DNA from: an uncultured Flavobacteriales bacterium
Lineage (GTDB): Bacteria; Bacteroidota; Bacteroidia; Palsa-965
Direction of reading: 5' to 3'
Assembly (NCBI GenBank): GCA_903873905.1
Contig: CAIQQJ010000178.1
Span: 1-63,900 of the forward strand
Length of the DNA: 63,900 nucleotides
The first letter of the stretch is position 1. Each line of letters opens with the position of its first letter. Shown in pieces: positions 18,825 to 27,875 of this stretch. The position numbers and the translations under genes are program-made. Under the pieces are notes generated by a model. That model searched no databases. It was not told the DNA's origin and was given only the letters and a program-made list of their open reading frames with translations.

Positions 18825-18906
18825 ATATTTTGTTTTAAATTTTATGAAAGCAGACAACTGCACAATGCAATCTAACGTCTTTTCCCTACCGCTATTTTAA
18901 TCATTT

Positions 18907-19076
18907 GGGCGTGCCCTCGTCATGACAATTGTCACTGAACTAAAGAACATTTCCATTGACGAGGTCGGGCTATTCGTTGCCAGTCCTCTGCCGCAGTGTC
19001 TGGTTTGAAAACCCGACACTGCGGCTTTCGGGCTTTCTCCCGAATGGACCACTATGTGGTACTACTATCCCTCACG
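18907..19076 (+). repeat. Hairpin-bearing intergenic repeat, GGGCGTGCCC family (copy a)
   Basis: Starts GGGCGTGCCC, has GGTCGGGCT in the middle, CGGGCTTTC later and ends ATCCCTCACG. It carries two perfect hairpins with unique stems: CCTCGTCA / TGACGAGG (18915-18922 with 18957-18964) and CCGCAGTGTC / GACACTGCGG (18991-19000 with 19015-19024). Sister copies at 24971, 26946 and 60766 keep the frame sequence but have different stems. It fills the gap between trmN6 and the peroxiredoxin gene. Confidence 0.75.
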
Positions 19077-19201
19077 AAAAAAACTGCATCAAAAGCAAAA
19101 AAGTCTTTGTGAAAACATTTATTTCAAATTTCAAATTTCAACCTTCCAACCTTTTTCCGAGGGGATTCCTTCGGAACAACTTTCCCAATGACAACTAAAA
19201 A

Positions 19202-19924
19202 CTACATATTCAAATAATACTCTTTTGTCAATTCCTTATACTCATCTGTGTAATGTTGCGCATTCAAATTATCTTTTTCAATAATCAATATTGATTCGGA
19301 GACTTGTGGTTTTGCTGTAAATCCAAATTGCATCAACAAACGTTTTTCTGTTTTTTCAGGAGTCGTTTTCACTCTTGTTATTCTGCGCAAATGCAAACCT
19401 TTCGCTTCTGCCATTTCACGAAACTGCTCGCCTTCTTTTGTGGGAAGAATTACGTAAAACTTTCCTTCTTTCGAAAGCAATTTGTTTGCAGCATGAATTA
19501 AATCGCCAAAGGGAAGCAAAATGGTGTGTCGTGCTTTTGTGCGCGATTCTTCTGTTGTAGGTTGCGCATCTGAAAAATAGGGTGGATTGCTAACGATCAA
19601 ATCATATTTCTCATCGTGCATCTTTTCAAAATCCTGAACTGATATATGTTGCACATGAACTCGATCGGCCCAAGGAGATTTTTTTACATTTTCTTTCGCC
19701 TCTTCTGCCGTTTGTTCGTCAATTTCAATTGCATCAATTGTAGCCCCACATTTTTGTGCAAGCATCAAGGCAATCACTCCCGTTCCCGTTCCAATATCCA
19801 ACGCGCGTCGCACGCCATAGGTTTTTGCCCACGCACCCAACAGCACAGCATCCGTGCCCACTTTCATGGCGCACTTGTCTTGATGAATTATAAATTGTTT
19901 GAATGCAAAACTGCTGTGTGACAT
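19202..19924 (-). CDS. trmN6: tRNA1(Val) adenine-37 N6-methyltransferase
   Basis: A 240-residue SAM-dependent methyltransferase of the YfiC/TrmN6 type, which methylates A37 of a valine tRNA. SAM loop: ALDIGTGTGVIALML (motif I); acidic end of strand 2: IDAIEIDE; catalytic motif VSNPPYF (NPPY, N6-adenine type). The N-terminal FKQFIIHQDKCAMKVGTDAVLLGAW is typical of the family. It follows rimM on the same strand, the order I would expect in this phylum. Confidence 0.93.
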   Translation of the reverse strand: MSHSSFAFKQFIIHQDKCAMKVGTDAVLLGAWAKTYGVRRALDIGTGTGVIALMLAQKCGATIDAIEIDEQTAEEAKENVKKSPWADRVHVQHISVQDFEKMHDEKYDLIVSNPPYFSDAQPTTEESRTKARHTILLPFGDLIHAANKLLSKEGKFYVILPTKEGEQFREMAEAKGLHLRRITRVKTTPEKTEKRLLMQFGFTAKPQVSESILIIEKDNLNAQHYTDEYKELTKEYYLNM

Positions 19925-20029
19925 AATGGATCAATGTCTAAGCTACAAAAAAATGATTTAGAATTAAGAATTAAGGATTAAAAATTAAGAATGGAAATAA
20001 GCCTCATCTGTTTAGAAAATCTTTAATGC

Positions 20030-20584
20030 TTAATCTTGATCATCAGGAACATCATTGCCCAAGGTAAGATAGAGTTCAATCAAACCTTCCGGTGATGTAA
20101 CATATAATTTCCGCTCTGCACGATCCACTTTTATAATTGCACCTTCCGAAAGTGGAATCATCACTTCCTGTTTCCCGCTCTTGATTTTTATTACTGGTTG
20201 CATCATTCTGTCAAGAATTTCTTCTGCTATTCCCACTACACCGAATCGTTCATCTATCACTTCAAATCCTACAATTTCATGATTGTAAAATGTTTTATCA
20301 TTCAGCTTTGGTAATTTATCTAGCGGTAGAAAAACAGAACACTTTAAAATACTCCGTGTGTCATCTGGTTTATCAACTCCATCCAATTTAACCGTTAGAG
20401 AATTTCCATTCAGCTTTGTTCCCTTCACAAAAAAAGGAACGAGTGAACCGTGCAATTCTATAAAAATGGAATCTAATTTTTTATAACGTGATGGATCATC
20501 TACATCCAATTCAATAATCACTTCCCCTTGCACACCAGAGGCGCGGAGGGTATATCCAAGCATGAAACAATCCGTTTTATTCAC
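20030..20584 (-). CDS. rimM: Ribosome maturation factor RimM
   Basis: A 184-residue RimM: an N-terminal beta-barrel (FMLGYTLRASGVQGEV) and a C-terminal PRC-barrel (FGVVGIAEEILDRMMQPVIKI, MIPLSEGAIIKVD). It binds ribosomal protein S19 and helps 30S head assembly. I choose the GTG at 20584 (NKTDCFMLGY follows) because the family starts there; the frame continues 26 codons upstream with non-conserved sequence and would run through the promoter. A TATCTTTG box ends 4 nt before this GTG, so the mRNA is probably leaderless. Usually next to rpsP, but here they are 3.7 kb apart. Confidence 0.92.
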   Translation of the reverse strand: MNKTDCFMLGYTLRASGVQGEVIIELDVDDPSRYKKLDSIFIELHGSLVPFFVKGTKLNGNSLTVKLDGVDKPDDTRSILKCSVFLPLDKLPKLNDKTFYNHEIVGFEVIDERFGVVGIAEEILDRMMQPVIKIKSGKQEVMIPLSEGAIIKVDRAERKLYVTSPEGLIELYLTLGNDVPDDQD

Positions 20585-20588
20585 AGCG

Positions 20589-20596
20589 CAAAGATA
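20589..20596 (-). promoter_or_regulatory. -7 box (TATCTTTG) 4 nt before the rimM start
   Basis: Plus-strand CAAAGATA. The 4-nt gap to the GTG would place the transcription start at or next to the start codon. The same layout is seen at dapB, DUF423, DUF3089 and the SPOR outer-membrane protein gene. It also decides the rimM start. Confidence 0.6.
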
Positions 20597-20642
20597 TGCA
20601 TGATCCCGATAGTTTTTTAAATGGAGATTAGAGACAGTTTTC

Positions 20643-20682
20643 GAAAAAAAAGAGGCAACCATTACAGCCGCCTCTCTTTTTT
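20643..20682 (-). terminator. Terminator after the TonB-dependent receptor gene
   Basis: AGAGGC / GCCTCT with a 13-nt loop, flanked by A8 and T-rich runs on both sides, so it could work in either direction. It separates the receptor transcript from rimM. Confidence 0.75.
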
Positions 20683-20703
20683 TTATAAAAAATTGAATTT
20701 ATT

Positions 20704-22917
20704 CTAATAATGAAAACGAATCGCTGCATAGATATTTCTTCCCGGAGCATTCATTCCACTTGCAAAATAGCGGTATTGTGTATCGAAAATATTGTCAATT
20801 CCAGCCTGAACAGTCAACAGTTTGCAAGCCTTGTATGAAAAATGCAAATTAGCTGTAAGCCACGCAGGCATTCCCATTGGAGTTGCATATTGTTCATTGT
20901 CTTCACCATTCAAATAATAGTCCTTCAATTTCTTCGCTCCGTTGTAATTGATGAAGAAATCAGAGCTGAACTTATTATTGGAATAGGTAAGTTGCAATCT
21001 TGACATCACCGGAGGAATATGATCAAGTGGAGCATTGCTGGAATCCGTCAAAATTCTTCCATAAGTATAATTCACCACGAGACTCATTGAGAAATTATCA
21101 CTCAGCTTTGTTCTGAAGTTGGAAGAAAATCCATAAATGAAGGCTTCCCCCTTATTCTGATTGGCATAAACGGCACTCATCGAACCATCATACAGAATGG
21201 AGTCTTTTCCTTCATATTGGAATTTGTCGGTTACAATTGCATTCTGAAATTGTGTGTAGTACAGGTAATTTTCCCAACTGGTTTTTCTGTTGAAGATTTT
21301 TGTAACACCCAATTCATAATTGATGGTTTGTTCTGGTTTCAAATCCTTATTCGGAACAATCAACATTCCTGGGCCTGATTCAAATACTTTACTCAAATCA
21401 TCAACAGTAGGTGCACGGAATCCAGTTGATACCATGAGTGAAAGTTTCAAATCATCGGAAGGTGAATGAATCAAACCTACACTTCCAGAATAAACGGGAT
21501 TGCTTTGGTCTGCTGCCTTGTATGGGAGATGAAAAAATGAAGTGTCAACAAAAGTGGAATGAAGTGTGATTATTCCAAAACGAATTCCATCAACCAAAGT
21601 CAACTGATCATTGATCATGAATGTATGCGAAAAATAAAGTGCCGCATCAAGCATTGTATTATCTCCATCTGGATAACGTGTATCGAGCGGACTGACAACT
21701 CCTGTTACGATATTTTCACTATTTGCTGTAGAAGTCAGCATATTGTATTGTGCATCGAATCCAAAACGGATATTGTGTTTGAGCGTGCTTTTCTGAAATT
21801 CAAGATTTGAACCAATTACACCAACATTTTCAATTCGATTATGTAGATTATCATTGTTGAATTTCCGATCATGTCGGCTTTCTGTAATTGCTTGATAGTT
21901 TACACCGAAGTGAATGTTCTGGAATTTTGCTTCAGCATTTTTAACATTCAAATCATAAGCAGCAAGCATTCGTGTTTGTGGACCATAATACCATTCTGCA
22001 TTTTTCAATCCGGTTGAACCTGGATCCGTCAAACGATCATAACGGGGAACATCGGAGGAATTTGAAAACTGAATGTTTAGTCCGTGGGTTGCATGTTCGT
22101 TCTGTTTGTAAGCAAATTTCTGTAGAATGTCGTATTGTGAATATCCGGTTTGCACCTGCAAATACCGATCAGCATTTTTCACAAGAGAATCTTTCCCATT
22201 TATTCGTTTCACATAATACGGACGCTCACCATAGGCCCCTGTGTAAAATGGATTTTGATTTTCGCCGCCTCTTAAATCGCCAAACTTGGCATAGGTGATG
22301 GAAGTGAGTGATGCGAATTTTTCCATGCCAATATTAAAATCAACATGTCCGGTAAATTCATTGTCTGAACTTCCATAACGAGTCATGGCATTTACACGAA
22401 TATTTTTTGCAGAATCTTTCTCGGCAAACATTGGATTTTTTGTGTAGAAGTGAATCACTCCACCCAATGCAGCACTTCCATAAATGGTGGATGCCGGTCC
22501 GTACAAAATTTCTGTTCGATCAAGAATATTATTATCAATAGTGACAATATTCTGCAAGTGACCGCCTCTGTAAATGATGTTGTTCATTCGAACACCATCC
22601 ACTTCAAGCAAAATCCGGCTTGCTTCAAAACCACGAATAACAGGACTTCCGCCACCAAGCTGGCTTTTCTGAACAAAAACATTTCCAGTGTTGCTCATCA
22701 CATCTGCAGAAGTTTGTGATTGTGTATTTGCAATATCCTCTGAGGTGAGAACATCGACCTGCTGTGCAACTGTCTTTTTGGTTTCTTCCGCTCTATTCAC
22801 AGAGATAATTACTTCTGACAAAGTGTGTTTTGTGGTGTCAGTCGGGATTGTTTGTGCAAATGAAAACTGGAATCCGCATAGCAGCATTGCGGATATTACA
22901 TGATATCTTAATTTCAT
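20704..22917 (-). CDS. TonB-dependent outer membrane receptor (haem/iron type)
   Basis: A 737-residue outer-membrane transporter. The ATG at 22917 gives a signal peptide (MKLRYHVISAMLLCGFQFSFAQ); 26 further in-frame codons upstream are not needed. A TonB-box-like stretch (TLSEVIISVNRAEE) precedes the plug domain (SPVIRGFEASRILLEVDGVR, NIIYRGGHLQN, GPASTIYGSAALGGVI). The 22-strand barrel ends in aromatic RFHY. Plug motifs resemble haem/haemoglobin and siderophore receptors, but the substrate is not proven. No N-terminal CarboxypepD-like domain and no SusD partner, so it is not a SusC-type glycan system. It lies between rpsP and rimM, apparently inserted. Confidence 0.9.
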   Translation of the reverse strand: MKLRYHVISAMLLCGFQFSFAQTIPTDTTKHTLSEVIISVNRAEETKKTVAQQVDVLTSEDIANTQSQTSADVMSNTGNVFVQKSQLGGGSPVIRGFEASRILLEVDGVRMNNIIYRGGHLQNIVTIDNNILDRTEILYGPASTIYGSAALGGVIHFYTKNPMFAEKDSAKNIRVNAMTRYGSSDNEFTGHVDFNIGMEKFASLTSITYAKFGDLRGGENQNPFYTGAYGERPYYVKRINGKDSLVKNADRYLQVQTGYSQYDILQKFAYKQNEHATHGLNIQFSNSSDVPRYDRLTDPGSTGLKNAEWYYGPQTRMLAAYDLNVKNAEAKFQNIHFGVNYQAITESRHDRKFNNDNLHNRIENVGVIGSNLEFQKSTLKHNIRFGFDAQYNMLTSTANSENIVTGVVSPLDTRYPDGDNTMLDAALYFSHTFMINDQLTLVDGIRFGIITLHSTFVDTSFFHLPYKAADQSNPVYSGSVGLIHSPSDDLKLSLMVSTGFRAPTVDDLSKVFESGPGMLIVPNKDLKPEQTINYELGVTKIFNRKTSWENYLYYTQFQNAIVTDKFQYEGKDSILYDGSMSAVYANQNKGEAFIYGFSSNFRTKLSDNFSMSLVVNYTYGRILTDSSNAPLDHIPPVMSRLQLTYSNNKFSSDFFINYNGAKKLKDYYLNGEDNEQYATPMGMPAWLTANLHFSYKACKLLTVQAGIDNIFDTQYRYFASGMNAPGRNIYAAIRFHY

Positions 22918-23031
22918 CTTGTAAAAATTTAAATGATTTTGGAAAAACAATAATTCGCAGCAACAATCCAATTTGTGGAGGCGCTGTATTTTCAATCCAA
23001 TATTATTTTAGGAATGAAATAAAAAATTTGC

Positions 23032-23505
23032 TTAAACCAATCGAGGCGGAGGGGAGGAAATTTCGAGTTCGCGAGAATGAATCAGATCAATATCTGTTCG
23101 AAAAGTAATTTCATGAAAACCTTTATTTGTAAAGGAAAGTTGAAATGAAGGATGTAAATAAACGGAAGTTAGAAGTTGTACTATTTGATCTGGCTGATTT
23201 TTATTTTGCTTACTATTATTTATGGAAAGGTTGATTTTTTCAATGATTTCGTCCTCCTCCATATCATTAAAAACTTCCAAGGAAACCTTATTTCCAGAAA
23301 TGCTCACCGATTTCACGTCATACATTCTCCCATTCATAGAAATTTCAGTTTCATTGATTTTACACGTCTGAAATTCCGATACCGAAAGTGTGATTTTCTG
23401 CATTCCCATTTTTGTGGATACAATCCTTTCACGCATTTCCTGCTTCACATAATACTGCTTCAATCCATAGAACACAAAAACACCACCTGATTGAAGCAGG
23501 AGCAT
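23032..23505 (-). CDS. Small membrane-anchored protein next to the TonB receptor
   Basis: 157 residues from the first ATG, with a polar domain of beta-strand character after one membrane segment and a proline-rich C-terminus (SSPPPRLV). The ATG at 23505 cuts the membrane helix. Reading 11 codons further upstream gives an N-terminus LKKTVYILLFAM that looks exactly like a signal anchor beginning MKK, but with CTG (23536-23538) instead of ATG; a stop precedes it by two codons. The true start may thus be a CTG, or the ATG has mutated. I do not know the family. It sits directly upstream of the receptor gene and may serve it. Confidence 0.65.
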   Translation of the reverse strand: MLLLQSGGVFVFYGLKQYYVKQEMRERIVSTKMGMQKITLSVSEFQTCKINETEISMNGRMYDVKSVSISGNKVSLEVFNDMEEDEIIEKINLSINNSKQNKNQPDQIVQLLTSVYLHPSFQLSFTNKGFHEITFRTDIDLIHSRELEISSPPPRLV

Positions 23506-23662
23506 TGCAAATAATAATATATAAACTGTCTTTTTCAGAGGACTTTATTTACTAACGAAGATAATGATAAAATGAAGATTTGGTGTGATTGTACTGCAAA
23601 ATTATTAGTCAATTGCAATTGATAATTACATCAGCATATCGCAACATCAGCACATCTTCTCA

Positions 23663-24205
23663 CTACTTCTTCAAATCAAAATACTTCCTAACTACATGAA
23701 TGTAATGTTCGCCAGGATAAACATTTTGCTCGGCCTCAATCTTTTTTCCTTTTGCAGAAAGAACAATTCCAAAATTAACGGTATCGCGGTCAATGGTAAT
23801 TGGTCCGCCTTTGCAGTCCAAAATCCGAATATATCTTTTGGTTGAAATGGTCGCCTTCACACTTTTGAAATTTTTATTTTGAAGAATCGTATCCAAGGCC
23901 ATGGAAAAAGCAAATCCAAAATCCGAATCTGCTTCTGAAATTCCAGAATTCAGTTTCTTCGAATAGCTCTCAAATCGAAGTGAATCTGGTCGTAAGAAAA
24001 TAATTTCACTGCCGCTGATGAATGCCGTGTCCGTCAAATGTGTCCCTATCAATACAGTTGAATCTTTCTTCGAAATAATTGAATCCGTTTTTGTTTTTAC
24101 AGAATCCATATTTACGAGTGAATCATTACTCGAATTAGTTGCAGGTTGATTACAACTAATTGCGATTAGTGAAATAACTGAAAGGAAGAACGTTTTTTTG
24201 ATCAT
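23663..24205 (-). CDS. Hypothetical lipoprotein
   Basis: A 180-residue lipoprotein starting at 24205, with signal MIKKTFFLSVISLIAISC (lipobox AISC), then a Ser/Asp/Thr/Lys-rich linker and a compact domain (FISGSEIIFLRPDSLRFESY, FKSVKATISTKRYIRILDCKGGPITIDRD). No family recognised. It lies between rpsP and the TonB receptor pair, after a terminator, so it is separately expressed from rpsP. Its two cysteines besides the lipidated one are few; no metal motif is evident. Confidence 0.7.
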   Translation of the reverse strand: MIKKTFFLSVISLIAISCNQPATNSSNDSLVNMDSVKTKTDSIISKKDSTVLIGTHLTDTAFISGSEIIFLRPDSLRFESYSKKLNSGISEADSDFGFAFSMALDTILQNKNFKSVKATISTKRYIRILDCKGGPITIDRDTVNFGIVLSAKGKKIEAEQNVYPGEHYIHVVRKYFDLKK

Positions 24206-24240
24206 GGGAATTATGTTATGGGAACTTGACAACTAATTAA

Positions 24241-24271
24241 AAAAAAGACCCGAGATATTAGTCTCAGGTCT
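24241..24271 (-). terminator. Terminator of rpsP
   Basis: AGACC-C-GAGA / TCTC-A-GGTCT stem with one internal mismatch, followed on the minus strand by six T residues, 23 bases after the rpsP stop. Confidence 0.8.
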
Positions 24272-24293
24272 CACACTTATTAGCACGTTAATA

Positions 24294-24818
24294 TTACGCG
24301 TTATCTGTATTCTCAGCAGCTGGAGTTTCAACAACTTCAGCTTTTGGCTCTTCAACAACAACTGCATTCTTCGCTGCAATTTTTGCAATACGAGCTTCGT
24401 TTGCGGCTGTCTCAGCTTGCGCGCGCTTTTTGTCAGCACTTAAAGCAGAATCGGTAAGACCTGTTTTTTTGCTTTCAACTTTCGCTGCTTTTTCTTCCAT
24501 CCACCTCGCCAATTTAGCATCGGCTTGCTCTTGTGTAAGAGCGCCTTTTTCTACACCGCGATATAAATGGTGACGCATCATGACTCCTTTGTAAGAAAGG
24601 ATTGCGCGACAGGTATCAGTCGGTTGTGCACCGGTTTTGATCCAGTTAAATGCGCTGTCCATGTCAATTTCAATTGTTGCCGGGTTCGTGTTCGGGTTGT
24701 AGGTGCCTATCTTTTCAATAAACTTCCCATCCCGTGGGGTACGACCGTCGGAAACAACAATGTGGAAGAATGCATAAGCTTTCTTACCGTGGCGTTGTAA
24801 TCTGATCTTCGTAGGCAT
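24294..24818 (-). CDS. rpsP: 30S ribosomal protein S16
   Basis: 174 residues. The first ~80 are the conserved S16 core (MPTKIRLQRHGKKAYAFFHI, DGKFIEKIGTYNPNT, PTDTCRAILSYKGVMMRHHL). The remaining ~90 form an Ala/Lys/Glu-rich extension (AEVVETPAAENTDNA end) that is common in Bacteroidota and absent from the E. coli protein. A -7 box lies 37 nt before the start and a terminator right after the gene, so it is expressed alone, unlike the usual rpsP-rimM pair. Confidence 0.96.
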   Translation of the reverse strand: MPTKIRLQRHGKKAYAFFHIVVSDGRTPRDGKFIEKIGTYNPNTNPATIEIDMDSAFNWIKTGAQPTDTCRAILSYKGVMMRHHLYRGVEKGALTQEQADAKLARWMEEKAAKVESKKTGLTDSALSADKKRAQAETAANEARIAKIAAKNAVVVEEPKAEVVETPAAENTDNA

Positions 24819-24854
24819 TAGTTAATAGTTTTAGTTTTCCCATTATTGGGACGG

Positions 24855-24862
24855 CAAAGGTA
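24855..24862 (-). promoter_or_regulatory. Candidate -7 box (TACCTTTG) for rpsP
   Basis: Plus-strand CAAAGGTA, a TAnnTTTG match giving a leader of about 30 nt. Confidence 0.5.
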
Positions 24863-24970
24863 GTGATTTTCCTTGAAATACCAGTATTTCGGAGGAATTA
24901 CCAATTACCAGATTACCAATTACCAATGAAATTGATGTTTTTCCTCCGTGTCTCCGTGGTTTTTCCCTTT

Positions 24971-25070
24971 GCGTGAGGGATAGAAGTGGAAAGCCCATCC
25001 CAACAGTATTGTTGGGAAGGACTTGGAACGAAAAGCCCGACCCCAACATTTCTGTTGGGGGCACGCCCCC
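24971..25070 (-). repeat. Hairpin-bearing intergenic repeat, GGGCGTGCCC family (copy b)
   Basis: Minus-orientation copy: plus strand begins GCGTGAGGGA and ends GCACGCCCCC. Its two hairpins are CCCCAACA / TGTTGGGG (25041-25060) and CCCAACA / TGTTGGG (24999-25016), each with a 4-nt loop. It lies between prfC and rpsP. Just beside it (about 24898-24930) is a run of ATTACCAATTACCAG units whose inverse recurs at 26902, on the other side of prfC. Confidence 0.75.
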
Positions 25071-25164
25071 AAAAAATGAATTATGAATATCGAATATCGA
25101 ACACCGAATATCGAAGTGAATGAATTTTTGAATCCTTGAATTTTTGAATCCTTGAATTTTTGAA

Positions 25165-26754
25165 TCACTTGGCATCAAACTCACTCGATGTGTGAAACTG
25201 AATTTCCTTGAAATATTCCTTGGTTGCATTTAAAGACCACTCTGTATCAGCGAAAAATACGGGACGTTCGTGAATGTCGTAGGCGATTACTTGTGCTTTT
25301 CGTTGTAGGAAATCTTCCAATGCTTTTTTGTTTTCGGATGTTACCCAAAGTGCCTTGTGGAAATTAAGAGGGGAAAACGAACATTTTGCGCCGTATTCAT
25401 TGGTGATTCGGAATTGGATTACCTCGAACTGAAGATCACCTACCGTACCAACAATTTTCCGTGAACCGGGTTGTTGAATGAATAATTGTGCAACACCTTC
25501 TTCTGTCAACTGACGAATTCCTTTTTCCAATTGTTTGCTTTTCATTGGATCTTTATTCTCCAATTCCTTGAAAATTTCGGGAGAAAAGCTTGGAATTCCC
25601 TTGAAATGCAAATCTTCGCCTTCTGAAAGTGTGTCGCCGATTTTGAAATTTCCGGTGTCAAACAATCCAACCACATCGCCGGGATAGGCATTCTCAATCA
25701 ACTTCTTTTCATTGGCCAAAAAAGTTGTTGGATTAGCATAACGCACATTTTTTTTCAGACGTGTGTGGTAATAGAATTTATTTCTTTCGAATTCTCCAGA
25801 ACAAACACGCACAAATGCAATACGATCTCTATGGTTCGGATCCAAGTTCGCGTGAATTTTGAAAACGAATCCTGTAAATGGTTTTTCAATTGCATTCACA
25901 ACACGTTCTTCTGCTTGACGTGCACCTGGAGGCGGTGCAATTTCCAAAAATGTATCCAACAATTCCTGCACACCGAATGTATTGATCGCACTTCCGAAAA
26001 ATAGGGGAGCGAGCAATCCATCACGATACAATTCCGCGTCGAACGGTTCAAAAACACTTTCCAATAATTTAATGTCATCGCGCAATTTCACAACCAAATC
26101 ATCCTTCACATAATTCAGGATTTCATCAGCGAAAACATCATTGATTTTAATTCCAGCTTCTGATTTTGCAGTTTTGTGTGGTGTGAAAATATTCAGTTCT
26201 TTCTGATGCAAATTATAAACACCTCGGAAAGAACTTCCCTTTGAAATGGGCCAAGAAAGTGGTGCCACATGAATGCTCAATTTCTCCTCAATCTCTTCCA
26301 TCAAATCAAACGGATCTTGTCCTTCGCGATCCAATTTATTTACAAAAATCATCACAGGCGTATTACGCATGCGACAAACATCCATCAACTTTTGCGTTTG
26401 TTCCTCCACACCTTTCACACTGTCCACAACAAGAATTACGGAGTCAACTGCAGTCAAAGTTCTATAAGTATCTTCCGCAAAATCCTTGTGACCGGGCGTA
26501 TCCAAAATGTTGATTCGCTTTCCGCCATATTCAAATGCCATTACCGAAGTTGAAACAGAAATTCCACGTTGCTTCTCAATTTCCATGAAATCGGAAGTGG
26601 CCGTTTTTTTGATCTTATTGCTTTTCACCGCACCCGCCGTTTGAATAGCTCCGCCGAACAACAAAAGTTTTTCCGTCAAGGTGGTTTTTCCCGCATCAGG
26701 GTGACTGATGATGGCAAACGTTCTTCTTCTCGCTATTTCCTGCTCTTGTGTCAT
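25165..26754 (-). CDS. prfC: Peptide chain release factor 3
   Basis: A 529-residue translational GTPase that recycles RF1/RF2 from the ribosome after termination. G1 [14 protein letters not shown]2/switch region with [12 protein letters not shown]3 DTPGHKDF, G4 FVNKLDRE are all intact. The C-terminus holds the RF3-specific domain III ([14 protein letters not shown]). ATG 26754 gives the family-typical [19 protein letters not shown]; a further 15 in-frame codons upstream are not conserved. A CAAATTTA box lies just upstream. The gene is flanked on both sides by inverted dispersed repeats. Confidence 0.95.
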   Translation of the reverse strand: MTQEQEIARRRTFAIISHPDAGKTTLTEKLLLFGGAIQTAGAVKSNKIKKTATSDFMEIEKQRGISVSTSVMAFEYGGKRINILDTPGHKDFAEDTYRTLTAVDSVILVVDSVKGVEEQTQKLMDVCRMRNTPVMIFVNKLDREGQDPFDLMEEIEEKLSIHVAPLSWPISKGSSFRGVYNLHQKELNIFTPHKTAKSEAGIKINDVFADEILNYVKDDLVVKLRDDIKLLESVFEPFDAELYRDGLLAPLFFGSAINTFGVQELLDTFLEIAPPPGARQAEERVVNAIEKPFTGFVFKIHANLDPNHRDRIAFVRVCSGEFERNKFYYHTRLKKNVRYANPTTFLANEKKLIENAYPGDVVGLFDTGNFKIGDTLSEGEDLHFKGIPSFSPEIFKELENKDPMKSKQLEKGIRQLTEEGVAQLFIQQPGSRKIVGTVGDLQFEVIQFRITNEYGAKCSFSPLNFHKALWVTSENKKALEDFLQRKAQVIAYDIHERPVFFADTEWSLNATKEYFKEIQFHTSSEFDAK

Positions 26755-26780
26755 TGGTCTGATCAAAGTATTTGAGGGCG

Positions 26781-26788
26781 CAAATTTA
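26781..26788 (-). promoter_or_regulatory. Candidate -7 box (TAAATTTG) for prfC
   Basis: Plus-strand CAAATTTA, 26 nt before the prfC start, matching TAnnTTTG. Confidence 0.5.
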
Positions 26789-26945
26789 ACTTTAATCAAA
26801 CACCATATTGATAAAAAAAGTTGAAAAGTTGGAATTTGAAAAGTTGAAAAGTTTTTCGATAGCCAATTGTCAACTAACTACTGACAACTGACTACTATTT
26901 CCATTGGTAATTGGTAATCTGTAATCGAATAATCTGTAATCATTA

Positions 26946-27042
26946 GGGCGTGCCCTTCCTTCGTCAGGTCGGGCTTTCCGCTCCAAGTCCGTCAACGCTC
27001 ATGCCCACGCGCTTCGGGCTTTCCGCTGCAATCCCTCACGCA
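26946..27042 (+). repeat. Hairpin-bearing intergenic repeat, GGGCGTGCCC family (copy c)
   Basis: GGGCGTGCCC, then GGTCGGGCTTTCCGCTCC, CGGGCTTTCCGCT and ATCCCTCACGC. Stems are short and poor in this copy. It sits between prfC and dapB. A TTGGTAATTGGTAATCTG run just before it (26902-26922) is the inverse of one near copy b. The rest of 26755-27142 is AT-rich with AATCTGTG-like repeats. Confidence 0.75.
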
Positions 27043-27130
27043 AGAAGAAAAAACCACGGACCGCGATAGCTATTGGGGACGAAGGCACGGAGTTTTTTTT
27101 AAATCTGCGCAAATCTGTGAAATCTGTGGC

Positions 27131-27138
27131 TAACTTCG
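27131..27138 (+). promoter_or_regulatory. Candidate -7 box (TAACTTCG) 4 nt before the dapB start
   Basis: One mismatch to TAnnTTTG, followed by CCCA and the dapB ATG. The spacing predicts a leaderless mRNA. Confidence 0.45.
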
Positions 27139-27142
27139 CCCA

Positions 27143-27871
27143 ATGAAAATCGCACTACTCGGTTATGGAAAAATGGGAAAAACCATTGAGGCCATTGCAC
27201 TCAAACGCGGCCATTCCATTGTTCTGAAAGTTGACAAAGACAATTTCGATCCGTTTCCATTGGAGGAATTGAAAAAGGCCGATGTGGCCATTGAATTCAG
27301 CACACCAAAAACGGTTGTAGGAAACATTTTGCATTGTTTTGTAGCAGGCGTTCCCATTGTAGTAGGCACCACAGCATGGAACGATCAAATGGAATTTGTT
27401 GCAGAGAAATGCAAGGAGAAAAACGGAACAATTTTCACCGCTTCGAATTTCAGTTTGGGTGTGAATTTGTTTTTCCGCCTCAATAATCAATTGGCAAAAT
27501 TGATGAATCCTTATTCCGATTATGATGTTTCAATGGAGGAAATCCATCACGTTCATAAACTCGATTCTCCCAGTGGAACAGGAATCACTTTGGCCGATGG
27601 AATTCTTGCTAATCTCGACAGAAAAAAAACGTGGAAAGATTATCCTAATGAATTACCAGCTGATGTTCCGCATGAAGAATTGCCAATTGTTTCCAAACGC
27701 ATTGGTGAAGTTCCTGGAACGCACTCCGTCATTTACAATTCCGATGTCGATAAAATCACCATTACGCATGAGGCATACTCACGAGAAGGTTTTGCTCTCG
27801 GAGCAGTTATCGCAGCAGAATGGCTTTTTGGGAAAAAGGGAATCTTTGGAATGAATGACCTTCTCGGTTAA
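27143..27871 (+). CDS. dapB: 4-hydroxy-tetrahydrodipicolinate reductase
   Basis: A 242-residue DapB, which reduces HTPA to tetrahydrodipicolinate with NAD(P)H on the way to lysine and meso-diaminopimelate for the cell wall. Rossmann loop GYGKMGKTIE at the N-terminus, substrate-binding EIHHVHKLDSPSGTG in the second half. Slightly short, as is usual for this phylum. It starts the dapB-lepB-lepB-TSUP-WbqC run. A LysA-like enzyme at 40407 is probably not the pathway decarboxylase (see there). Confidence 0.96.
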   Translation: MKIALLGYGKMGKTIEAIALKRGHSIVLKVDKDNFDPFPLEELKKADVAIEFSTPKTVVGNILHCFVAGVPIVVGTTAWNDQMEFVAEKCKEKNGTIFTASNFSLGVNLFFRLNNQLAKLMNPYSDYDVSMEEIHHVHKLDSPSGTGITLADGILANLDRKKTWKDYPNELPADVPHEELPIVSKRIGEVPGTHSVIYNSDVDKITITHEAYSREGFALGAVIAAEWLFGKKGIFGMNDLLG

Positions 27872-27875
27872 AATA

